From: Chionoecetes opilio
Taxonomy: Eukaryota; Arthropoda; Malacostraca; Decapoda; Majidae
Length of the DNA stretch: 64,000 nucleotides
Direction: 5' to 3'
Assembly (NCBI GenBank): GCA_016584305.1
Contig: JACEEZ010000369.1
Span: forward strand, 141,855-205,854
Shown: in pieces, positions 44,200 through 53,641 of the stretch
Numbering within the stretch: the stretch's first letter is position 1
Layout of the letters: every line of letters begins with the position of its first letter
The notes under the pieces: generated by a model
The model's database searches: none
What the model was told of the DNA's origin: nothing
The model's input: only the letters and a program-made list of their open reading frames with translations
Position numbers and translations under genes: made by a program

Positions 44200-45535
44200 T
44201 CGCTAGTGCGGTGAGCCTGCCCACAATCCCAGCAGCACGGCTTGTACTGGTACCGGCCGCTGTTATCCCCTCTAGGTGAGACGCTTTGGCGCCTCTGCCG
44301 AGGGCATTCCTTCTTCCAGTGACCTTTCTGCCCACAGCGGAAACAGTTACCGGGGAAAACTCCTGGGGACGATATAGGGCTAGCTGGGGGCGACTGGACG
44401 TGCCCCTTCCTGGCCCTAAACATGGTTCTCGGCCTGTGTGTCGGGCCTTCTACCTCCTGACTAGTCCTCAAAAAGGACTCCATTTCCAATCCTCGGGCCA
44501 GGGCTTGCTGCAGGTCCTCCACGTGTGCCTATTGAATGTATATCTTTATTTGGGGATGGTTCACCGCGTCCACAAATTGGTCCCGGAGGAGGAGAGTGAT
44601 CATGTCCTCGCTTGCCCCCGGGTACGCCCGACGTACTAGCTGCTCCAAGTCCTGCGCCAAATGCGGCAACGACTCCCCAGGATTCCTTAGTCTGGCCCTG
44701 AACCTGGCCCGAAACACCTCTGACTGGTGCTGGTGTCCGTACCGCCTCTCTAGCACCGCCAAGACGCTACTGTAGGAGGTCTGCTTCCCGGCCGGCAACT
44801 GGTTCAACACCTCCAGCGCTGAACCCTTCAACGCCCCCACAAGCTGCACCGCCCTCTCATAGCGGCTCCAGCCCCAGGCCTTGGCCAACAGCTCAAACTG
44901 TGCCCGGTAAGCCTCCCAGGACACAGTACCGTCAAATTCCTGGGGACGCTTTCGGGCACCCTCACCACGACGACAACGACGTCGGGATCCTTGTGCCTTA
45001 TGGGATGGAGAACTTGGCGGGGATGGTGTTGAAGGAGGCGTGGGAGCAGCACTTCTCGGTGTCGCACGGGCAGACGACCCTTGACGGAGCACGCCGTAGC
45101 TTTGGGCACCCAACACTTGCTCCCCCCCACTGTCTGAACTAACCCATTCGCTGGCACTACACGGTTCCTCCTTCACCAGTCCTGTAGCAGCTTCACCATA
45201 CTCTGATAACCACCCACGCCCCGCCCCAGTGTCTTACTGATGTGGGTTTTCAAGTCAATGGCCAGCTGCCCCATTTCCTCCTTTACCTCACTTTTCACCC
45301 GCTCAAGCTGGTTATCAGTGTAATCTTTAGTGTCCTTTTCTACGCGCTGACGCTCTCGCAATGCTCGTTCCAGACCTTCATTTATCTGCTTTGCCTGGGC
45401 GTCGAGCCTTTGACCCATCTGCGTGTTAAAACTGTCAACAGCTTCTGTTTGTCTGGTCATGGCACACGCCTGCATTCGTAATACCCGCAAGATGTCAGCC
45501 AGAGTTGGCTGTTCACCACTTCCGTCCTGCATGGT
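44091..45535 (-). pseudogene. gag: Gypsy gag, interrupted
   Basis: Three frames make up gag. 45173-45532 is an N-terminal coiled-coil-like region rich in Glu, Arg and Gln. A -1 frame change at about 45175 leads to 44529-45176, with a Pro/Ser-rich linker and the capsid-like core (SWEAYRAQFELLAKAWG, LVGALKGSALEVLNQLP). A TAG stop at about 44529-44531 interrupts the same frame, and 44091-44522 continues AHVEDLQQALARGLEMESFL. The nucleocapsid has a perfect CX2CX4HX4C knuckle (CFRCGQKGHWKKEC) and a second, short one (CWDCGQAHRTSEC, X3 before His). Single-base changes may be assembly errors. Confidence 0.9.
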
Positions 45536-45630
45536 GTGCCGTATCCCTTAACGCGCCTGCCGTACTTCTAGACCCGTGCCCGTACCTCTTTGGCCCTCAC
45601 TCTACGGCGCCGACCAGAGCACACAACAAC

Positions 45631-45648
45631 ATCCCACTTCTGAACACC
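45631..45648 (-). other. Gypsy primer-binding site (tRNA-Leu type)
   Basis: On the minus strand TGGTGTTCAGAAGTGGGA follows the 5' LTR after two bases. It complements a tRNA-Leu 3' end with one extra T. Confidence 0.7.
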
Positions 45649-45650
45649 AG

Positions 45651-46407
45651 TGTTGCAAACCCGCCCTCCCACAGCCGCCCAACTGACTTGCCTCTCTTGC
45701 TGGGCTGGCTTCAGACGCGTGGGAATGATCGGCTCAGTCCGGTTATGTGTCTAATCGGGACCAGACGCAATGAATCCCCTAAGGCCTTGAGCACGGGCTC
45801 CTCACACGGGCACATCACCACCACGGCACACACATAGACAGGCACATGCGGAATAACACACTCGTATCCTTTCCAGACTATAATTGTAATAGGTAAACAC
45901 TACAGAAACAACCTCACGCCCACCGTGAGACACAACAGCCCCTCCTCATAGGCCCGATCACTTGCCGACCGTCGCAGCCCCAAATGTTCCCTCCACTGCA
46001 ACTACAGTCACTGTTATGCACCTTATAACATACCAGAGTCACCACACTCAACACACTATTCCACCGGATGGTGGGGAAAAGGAGACACTGGTTACCCTCA
46101 CGGCATCCACCCCACGCGCGCCCGCCATTCGCCAAACCCACGGCCACTGCTACCTATTTCACCCAAGCTCAGGGACTATTCCTCCACCCTTCTTGCCTGT
46201 GAACCACCACTAGCCCTACCGTAACCCTGTTTCCTGGTGGACGCGTCGTATCCTTCGGGTGGTTTCCTGCCGGAGATCCTTTCCCAGTGGTATGCCTCGC
46301 CTCCGTTTTGTTCCACGCGGTCTCCTCCTCTTCCTCCTCTTCTGGCCACAACAACCCACTTCCCATCTCTCATCTCAACTGAGCTCGATTGTGGCGCGTT
46401 CGTAACA
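45651..46407 (-). repeat. Gypsy 5' LTR
   Basis: 757 bp, same borders as 39529-40287. Confidence 0.93.
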
Positions 46408-46788
46408 GATCTGAACAGTAGAACTTATCGGTCCAGTTTGATGTAACCGGTTTGCAGGGAGACTAGATAATTAGCGAGTGGGTATCAGTGGCAGAATGGA
46501 TATTTTAATATTGACAATTCTCCTTGATACATTATATGGGTACAAATGGTCATGAAATCATGTCAATACTGACCCAGCAGTATCATCAAATTTTTTACTC
46601 GATCAAGACTGTCACCTTAGACATATCCGCAGGTGATCATTCACTACTCGCCCATGCAGTTTCCACCCAGACATGCATATATTCAATAAGGTCCGCATAT
46701 GCATAAGATGCACAATATGATATGTATATGGTTTTACCGTACACAGAAGTAAATTTCACACACCATGATATCATTACAGTGCAAACAG

Positions 46789-46819
46789 TATAAAAAGTGA
46801 AAAAAAGGGTATCTCAGTC
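46789..46819 (+). promoter_or_regulatory. Core promoter (TATA + Inr), copy 1
   Basis: TATAAAA at 46789-46795 and an arthropod initiator TCAGTC at 46814-46819. The A is 27 bp from the TATA T, slightly short. A splice-donor-like CTAG|GTATGT near 47074 could end a first exon. Confidence 0.4.
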
Positions 46820-47553
46820 AGCAGTGCTGACTTTGCCCACAGCAGTTTGCGGACGGTGAGAAGTGGCTCTCACCAGCACCAACAAGGCCTGCGCAGCTGA
46901 GGGCGCCTCCATTCATACTTCCTCCAGGTAGCATCTACACGGTGGGAGTGAGCCGCGACACTGCCGAATTCGTGTTCATATCCTCCGAATTATTCTTTTG
47001 CAACAACCGGCAGTGGGACCGGGGACAGCACGAAGACGGTGCCAGTTGAGCTGTGATGTCGTTGTCATTCTACTAGGTATGTAATAATTTTACCGCAAAA
47101 TGTACCAACCAAATCAACTTCATGATTTCTGATCTATCACTCAGTACTAATTGACTGATCTGTTTATTTTACTGTAACGTTCATGATGGTTCCTTAATGC
47201 CCGCCCCTTTTTTTAATTATTGCTAACCTATTTATAACTTACATAAAAAAGGTATAGATCGTATTTTGAACCGCAGAGTATGTTCGCAGAAAGGTGCAAC
47301 ATTTTGTGTATAATAATTTAGAAACCATTATGAAAAATTTCAGATAATGACCCCCACGTAACATTGAATTTACGTGAAATGGACGTGCTCGAGACAGTTT
47401 GCGGTGATACTTTAAAACCAGCCACATTCACCAGACATCAAATTCAAAAAGACCCAATATGCAATAATATGCAATAATATGATATGTAATATATGTTTAG
47501 CAGTAACACAGAAGTATAATTTCACACACCATGATATCATTAAGTGCAAACAG

Positions 47554-47589
47554 TATAAAAAGTGAAAAGAAAGAGTGGGTATCTCAGTC
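47554..47589 (+). promoter_or_regulatory. Core promoter (TATA + Inr), copy 2
   Basis: TATAAAA at 47554-47560 and TCAGTC at 47584-47589; the spacing of 32 bp is canonical. Another CTAG|GTATAG donor-like site follows near 47853. No coding sequence can be tied to it. Confidence 0.45.
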
Positions 47590-48104
47590 AGCCAGTGCGT
47601 GACATTGCCCACAGCAGTGTGGCGGACGGGGGAGAAAAGTGGCTTCACCAGACAACACAGGCCGCGCAGCTGAGGGCGCCTCCATTCATACTTCCTCCAA
47701 GGTAGCACTACACGGTGGGAGTGGAAGCGCGGACACTGCAGCAGGAAGTACGTGTTCAATAGTCTCCGGAACATTCATGCACCAGGGGCAGTGAGGGACC
47801 GGGGACAGACGAAGACGGTGCAGGTGAGCTGTGAGTGTCGTGTGATTCTACTAGGTATAGTAATAATTTTACCGCAAAATGTAAACACAAACATCAAATC
47901 AACTTCATATTTCTGAAAATCTATCACATATATAATATAGACTGATCTGTATTAATTTTACTGTAACGTATTATATGATGGTGTTCATTTCAATGCTTAA
48001 TAATTGCTAACACTATTTATAACTTACAAAAAAAGTATAGACTTATTTTGACCGCAGAGTATGTTCGACGAAATGTGCAACATTTTGTATAATTTCACAA
48101 AACC

Positions 48105-48202
48105 ATTTCATCGAACATGTTCGGTGAAATGACCCTCGAAGTTCGACCAAACAGTCCAACCAAATGGCAAGTTCGACGAAACAGTCCGACGAAACGCACC
48201 GT
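48105..48202 (-). repeat. TTTCGTCGAAC array (possible foldback terminus)
   Basis: On the minus strand: units TTTCGTCGGACTG, TTTCGTCGAACTTG, TTTGGTTGGACTG, TTTGGTCGAACTT and GGTCATTTCACCGAACATG. The layout resembles the FB1-FB3 terminal arrays. A perfect inner hairpin GTGGCCACCGAGAGA/TCTCTCGGTGGCCAC lies just outside at 48210-48247. Confidence 0.5.
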
Positions 48203-48555
48203 GTGATAGCGTGGCCACCGAGAGAGACCGTGTCTCTCGGTGGCCACGGTGATAGCCGCTTTAACACACACACTCATAAACAAACATTCACACACACATA
48301 AAAAAAACGATCTTTTTTGTCTTCTCTAGTACCTACTGTATTATCATTATTATCAACCTTATTTTTTGTTTTCTTTTTTAATATAATGGACCCGTTTACT
48401 CTACTTGAGGTAAGGATTGATTTGACATCTTCAAGCCTCATATAGTTGGGCAGTGATGTTGATTTTTCTATGTGAACAGTATTTTTTATGATACAGCCAA
48501 TTTAAGTACAGGAAAATGTATACGCTCTAAAACGACTGGCGCCATGTTGTGACGT

Positions 48556-50185
48556 CACTAGCGAAGACAACATGTAATGCCCGTTATTCGGAAGAGATAG
48601 GATGGGAATTCCTATCATACAATTCCCGGGTTATGTCCGTAAACAATTCAATCTTTTCGTTTCTCGTGAAATTTATCTTCTTTCTTCCTATCTCCCATTT
48701 CTATCTTCCTTCCTTCCCTCACTCCCTCCCCCCATACACTCCGAGGACGAGTCAAAATTCGTGGGACACTTATTTCGCGATCATTGATAACTAGTGGATT
48801 CAAAGCTTTTCATCCTCCCCTCACCCTCCTATCAGATCAAGGAACACTCCTAGATTCTTAATGTCCTTCAAACTAGTCACCATAGTGAAAGATCACGTTC
48901 ATACATGGATGGGTTAGTCGAGTTATTCGCTAAATTGAAAGTCTACCAAATTTCTATTCAGACTCCCATACCTCGTCGCTCTAAAAAACGCGTTCGTGTG
49001 CTTGAACGAAAACCAATAACACTTTCCCTGGATATTAGAGTAAACATATTAAATTCTTCTATATCAAAGTAACAGAACTGTATTATAGGCAGCCATTTCA
49101 TAGGTATACTTGTTTCATTAGTTAATTAGTCATTCAGGGTCTATAATCCCTTCAGGAAAGGCCAATTTCATAGAATCCGAACATTCCCTTTCATCCCAAC
49201 TTCACCTTAGTTACCACGAGAAGCCAGTCGTCTCTCCACTCTTTTCAAGGTAAGACGTGCGGTATCTCGCTCCTATTCCCCCCCCCCCTTCCTTGTTATA
49301 ATAGTTCTATCTATATTTCCAAATATAGGTACAGTTGTTCAGTTTCACTAACGCATAGGAGGCCTGCCCCATCCTTATAAGTGTTATTAACGGGAGTCGT
49401 CTCTCCATTCTTTTCAAGAAACCAGGCCACATGGTACAGTGAATCCCACACCAACTCATTACTCTCACATTTTCTCCCCTATATATATATTCCATGTATA
49501 CCTATAGTGCTCAGTTGATACGGACATAGGTGGTAGTTCTAAGAATGTGATTCGGTGAGGCAGGTTATGCTCTAAAGAGCTTCCCTGCGCCAAAATAAGA
49601 GTTATATATGTATCTACGATCTCAAACAAGAGACATAATGTTTCATGGTGAATAAATAGGATGATGTTTCAAATATAGTTCTTGTGTTTATTGCAAAAAC
49701 CCCAGGTGACTATTCCGCGTGTTAGGATAATACTTCCCCACACTTCCAAAAGAGAGTCAGCCTTACTCGGTATAATTCCACGTATCAACCACGACTACCA
49801 AGATAAATCTAATATATATCTATTCAAACATGCCCAGGAAGTAAAACCATAGAACCACTTGCCTGAGCTGGTGGCAGCACTTCCCCTTACCCCTTAACTC
49901 ATACCCTTTCCCATTAACCTTAACTCCTACTCCTTCCCCTTAAGTTCATTCCCATTTCAATACTCTCCGCAGCGAGAAGTGTTCGTACTATAATCAAATA
50001 GTGAAGTCATAAGACAAATTTCAATTCTCAATTCAGTTGTAATCAATGTAAAATCTTAATCAATTAATATCATTCAATAACAAAGGCACCAGGAATACAA
50101 TAACGATACGAAAACCCTGGCACCACAAACAGAGCAAAACAGCTGTGAAGCGGCCGCTACTATATGTACTACCTACTAATACACC
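48556..50185. other. Interior of the THAP element; no gene seen
   Basis: Short frames only. A repeated phrase GTCTCTCCA(C/T)TCTTTTCAAG appears near 49228 and 49398. Confidence 0.5.
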
Positions 50186-50771
50186 AACTTGCATTACCCC
50201 TACTACCGCAAGATGACCAGTAATCCTCCTTCAAGTGATGTAGTAGGTATTCACTGTGTTTGTGAATATGTAAGTTGTAGTTTATAAGGAAAAAGTGGAT
50301 AGACAGAGATGAGTGGCCCGTGACACCTGACAAGTGATGACTTCTGGGATCGGCATTCCTTATAGGGAGCTTAAATGAACCTGCAATGACATGTAAAGCT
50401 AGACAGATAGACGAACTCATAGAGGAACAGGTAGAAATGTATGGCTTTCTTTCCCCACATAAGCAAAACATACACCCTTCGTCACTCTACTCACCACTAC
50501 AACCTTTACTAACCATACATTTCTACCTGTTCCTCTATGAGTTCGTCTATCTGTCTAGCTGTACATGTCATTGCAGGTTCATTTAAGCTCCCTATAAGGA
50601 ATGCCGATCCCAGAAGTCATCACTTGTCTGGTGTCACGGGCCACTTATCTCTGTCTATCCACTTTTTCCTTATAAACTACAACTTACATATTCACAAACA
50701 CAGTGAATACCTACTACATCACTTGAAGGAGGATTACTGGTCATCTTGCAGTAGTAGGGGTAATGCAAGTT
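50186..50771. repeat. 586-bp palindrome
   Basis: Left arm AACTTGCATTACCCCTACTA onward and right arm its complement; arms of about 270 bp differ at only a few positions, with a spacer of about 60 bp near 50478. Mirrored frames of 78-100 aa are products of the symmetry. AACCT-type TTAGGTTAG repeats follow at 50775-50905. Confidence 0.88.
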
Positions 50772-51224
50772 AATAAGGTTAGTTAGGTTAGTAAAATAAA
50801 ACTATAATTTTACAAGGTTAGGTTAGTAATTATTTTTTTATGGGGGTCTCGCTATGAGGTTATTAGTTAGATAAGGTTAGGTTAGGTTCTAGTGAGGTTA
50901 GATTAGTAATATTAAACATATTATATTTTTGAGGGGTCCAGGGGGGTCGTTAAGGAGGGGAGGGGGGTGAAGGGGGCATCTCCCCCCACTTTATAATTAC
51001 AGTTTAGAGGTATCTGAAGGGATCTGTGAAGGTCTTGAGGAAAAAACACGCTAATACGGGCGGGAAAGGACTCTAGAATTTTACCTAACTCACTGCGTGT
51101 TGTATACTTAACATGAAAAACCCAGCCTGTCTCATCCCTACCTCAAAAGCCTTGCATAGTGCATACTACTCCCGCAACTTATCACAGCTCAGCTAAAGCC
51201 CCACAGCTACATATCATTTGCAAG

Positions 51225-51485
51225 TTATTTATCCATGCACAAGTACATACATACATCAAAATGGTCTTCACAGCAATAGTATGAATTTTCCTTCATCGAG
51301 AAATCACGCCTTGCAGACATCCACCACTGTTTCCTCTTTTTCTTGTCTTTAGGCATAGTTATGAACACATTCTCTGGAGTTTTAATTGTGGTGTTTTTGC
51401 ACATTAGCACAAAACAAGCATAATATGTTATTTTTGTCTGGTACATGTTGAATGCATAGATAGGTATTGCGGTCTGCTGAGCCAA
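51225..51485 (-). CDS. THAP zinc-finger domain exon
   Basis: A full THAP (C2CH) domain in one exon. It reads YYACFVLMCKNTTIKTPE, then NVFITMPKDKKKRKQWWMSA and RRDFSMKENSYYCCEDHFD. Zinc ligands are C-x4-C and later C-x2-H (CEDH). The 'CKNTTIKTPE..F...PKD..RK.W' pattern matches arthropod THAP proteins closely. The start is probably the Met of MYQTKITYYACF (near 51450). After EDHFD a splice donor GTATGT appears, so the final nine residues of the frame are likely intron. It lies near the end of a TIR element, so it may be a P-type transposase N-terminus. A THAP host gene invaded by repeats is the alternative. Confidence 0.75.
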   Translation of the reverse strand: MAQQTAIPIYAFNMYQTKITYYACFVLMCKNTTIKTPENVFITMPKDKKKRKQWWMSARRDFSMKENSYYCCEDHFDVCMYLCMDK

Positions 51486-51750
51486 AACAAGCCGATCAGC
51501 TGATCAGGCGAGATCTGAGTTTGCGCTTACTACGTCACAACCAATCACAGCGCGTTCCGCCGTGTTGTGATATTTTGGCCCCCAAAAAGCCATATATTTC
51601 ATTTATGGTGCATTTCTCAGCAAAAAGAATATGAGTACAGTGATATGTAGCCTATATTGCACCCAAAGCTTCATAATACTCCGTGTTTTAGGTGTGAGTA
51701 AACGGGTCCATTTCATAGTTATAATTGTTGTTGTTGTTGTTGTTGCTGTA

Positions 51751-52224
51751 CCGTAGATAACAGTGAAGTCGCCACCTGCAGTGATGTCGCCAGGCGCCAA
51801 ATATTACGAATTATAGCATTACTACTGATTTTTATGTGCCACTGAAGATAATACACAGTAGTTTATATCATGACTATAATCTACCCAGTTTCAGCGTTGT
51901 TTTATGCTTTGTATCTGCAAGTATATACGGTTTCAAATTTCACTACGCGTTTTTTTTTCGGGCGACGACGACAGCGGTACGACACTCAGTAAATAAACAC
52001 TAGATGGCGATTCTACTGTTGGTAGCCACTTTGTAGATATTTTTGTAATTTGTTCATTTATAGCCATACTATGACACAGATGAAGACACAAAATGACACA
52101 GACTCTCCAGATAGCCCCTTCTAACTGTCCTGAAATCATGGATGTAGAAATGTAAGTATTAACGCCACCACACGTCTGTAAACAGAAAAAAAAGTTGTCC
52201 TGGCGACTTTACTGTTATCTACGG
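51751..52224. mobile_element. TA-flanked MITE, CCGTAGATAACA family
   Basis: The ends CCGTAGATAACAGTGAAGTC and complement of GGCGACTTTACTGTTATCT are inverted, with TA at 51749-51750 and 52225-52226. 474 bp; near-identical layout to 52951-53425. Confidence 0.9.
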
Positions 52225-52311
52225 TAGTAGTTGTTGTTGTAGTTGAAAAGTTACATACATCTATCTGCTCTCATAAGATTGTCATCTGATTAACCCAGCT
52301 TTTTTTTTTGG

Positions 52312-52410
52312 GGGGGGGGGGGGTCGGGTTTTATGACGCTTTTTCTTCTACATAGTGAGGACGAGGACAGTGGCTGCTGTACTGGTGGTGGTGGTGGTGG
52401 TGGTGGTTAT
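52312..52410. repeat. Poly-G and (GGT)n
   Basis: A G run near 52312 and GGT triplets at 52384-52407. Confidence 0.9.
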
Positions 52411-52459
52411 AACTCCAACCTCATAACTGTATCACATACGAATAAGAGATAGGAAAAAA

Positions 52460-52600
52460 TATATAAGAACATAAGAAAGTAAGGAAGCTACAAGAGGCCG
52501 TGAGACCTACACGAGGTAGTTCCTGTTACCTAACTCTACCTATATCCACCTCTCTTCCCCATCCATGAATTTATCCAGACTCCTTTTAATGACCCCAATA
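52460..52600 (-). mobile_element. CR1-like LINE 3' tail
   Basis: Minus-strand end of the coding region (LDKFMDGEERWI, stop) and 3'UTR AGGTCTCACGGCCTCTTGTA ending in TTATGTTC units. Same family as 21611-22110. Confidence 0.85.
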
Positions 52601-52650
52601 AATATACCTCCAGAATAATTATGTAGTGGCGGCAATAATGTAACAACAAA

Positions 52651-52722
52651 GGGCCTGTCCGGGAATTGAACCCGGGACCTCTCGCACCCGAAGCGAGAAT
52701 CATACCTCTAGACCAACAGGCC
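52651..52722 (-). tRNA. tRNA-Pro (anticodon CGG)
   Basis: A 72-nt cloverleaf without CCA. Acceptor GGCCTGT pairs with ACAGGCC, with discriminator C. The D arm carries the A box TGGTCTAGAGG. Anticodon stem CTCGC/GCGAG holds the loop TTCGGGT, anticodon CGG at 52688-52690 (complement). The B box is GGTTCAATTCC within a perfect T stem (CCCGG/CCGGG). All stems pair and the sequence matches animal tRNA-Pro, so it looks functional and not SINE-derived. A strong downstream T run is not evident in the next 20 bases (TTTG, TTGTT only). Confidence 0.93.
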
Positions 52723-52950
52723 ACGATATAAACATTAGACCTCGGATTAGTGTTTATTAAGAGAATGATTTGCAGCTTTACCAAGATTTGTTCCGCACGG
52801 ACGGTAAAGGTTAGTGGAAAGCCTGCTATTCAATACTCTTTTCTAATAACGTCAATTTTGAAGGTAGTCCTAACACCTCCTCAACGTGGTGAAGGAGATG
52901 CGATGCTGCCGAAGTGTGTCCTCAAAGATTCCCCCCCTTTAGGCGATCTT

Positions 52951-53425
52951 ACCGTAGATAACACTTTAGTCGCCACCTGCAGTGATGTCGCCAGCCACCA
53001 AATATTACGAATTATAGCATCACTACTGATTTGTATGTGCCACTGAAGATGATACACAGTAGTTTATTTCATGACTGTTTAATCTACCCTGTTTCAGTGT
53101 TGTTTTATGCTTTGTGACTGCAAGTACATACGGTTTCAAATTTCACAACTCGTTATTTTTTTCGCGCGACAACAACGGCGGGAGAACACTCAGAACATAA
53201 ACACTAGATGGCGACCTTAGTCTAGGTGATGATATTTATTGTAATTTGTTCATTTATAGCCATAATATGATACAGATGAAGACACAAAATGACATAGACT
53301 CTCCAGAAAGCCCCTTTTAACTTTCCTGAAATCATGGATGTAGAAATGTAAGTATTAACGCCACCAGACGTCTGTACATCGAAAAAAAACGTTGTCCTGG
53401 CGACATTAGTGTTTGTTATCTATGG
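52951..53425. mobile_element. TA-flanked MITE, CCGTAGATAACA family
   Basis: TA at 52949-52950 and 53426-53427; inverted ends CCGTAGATAACACTTTAGTC and complement of AGTGTTTGTTATCTATGG. Its right end abuts FB3. Confidence 0.88.
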
Positions 53426-53437
53426 TAGCGGGGGGGT

Positions 53438-53560
53438 CCGGTCATTTTCCCCCCATGCACATTTTCCCCCTTGACATTCTCCCCCCTACAAATTCCCCCC
53501 TGGATATATTCCCCTCCTGACAGTTTCCCCTTTGGACATTTTTCCCCCTGGATGAATTTG
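53438..53560 (+). repeat. FB3 left terminal array
   Basis: Seven or more units of (G)GACATTTTCCCCC spaced 15-17 bp. The first reads CCGGTCATTTTCCCCC, as in FB2. Confidence 0.9.
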
Positions 53561-53641
53561 ATAGCACTGTGTTAATAATTATGATCACGAAACACTGTCT
53601 GAAATCATTGCTGTTGATAGTTTAGGTTAGGTTAGGTTTAG

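Larger units (their letters stand above)
39529..46407 (-). mobile_element. Gypsy LTR retrotransposon
   Basis: A 6.9-kb element with two LTRs (39529-40287 and 45651-46407), a tRNA-Leu-type primer site, gag and pol in the order protease, RT, RNase H, integrase. This order and the motifs define the Gypsy superfamily. LTRs are about 98% alike by eye, with differences mostly single-base indels, so insertion is recent. No env frame. Coding is broken by two frameshifts and a stop in gag and by frameshifts near the pol 3' end. No target duplication is visible. Confidence 0.95.
46721..48080. repeat. Tandem duplication, about 760-bp period
   Basis: 46721-47480 and 47481-48080 share sequence throughout (AATTTCACACACCATGATATC, read in parts; GAGGGCGCCTCCATTCATAC; TTTTACCGCAAAATGTA). 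The copies differ largely by one-base indels and less by substitution. Confidence 0.8.
48385..51712. mobile_element. 3.3-kb TIR element carrying a THAP exon
   Basis: Perfect 17-bp inverted ends AATGGACCCGTTTACTC (48385-48401 and complement 51696-51712). Subterminal CRE-like GTTGTGACGT(C/A) sites are near both ends. The THAP exon lies close to the right end and points inward, as a transposase N-terminus would. A 586-bp palindrome sits inside. No other transposase domain and no clear target duplication, so it is decayed or non-autonomous. Confidence 0.65.

Noticed and set aside
50169..50773. Paired 78-100 aa frames with the same sequence
   Set aside because: They are the same DNA read from both arms of a palindrome and show no domain.
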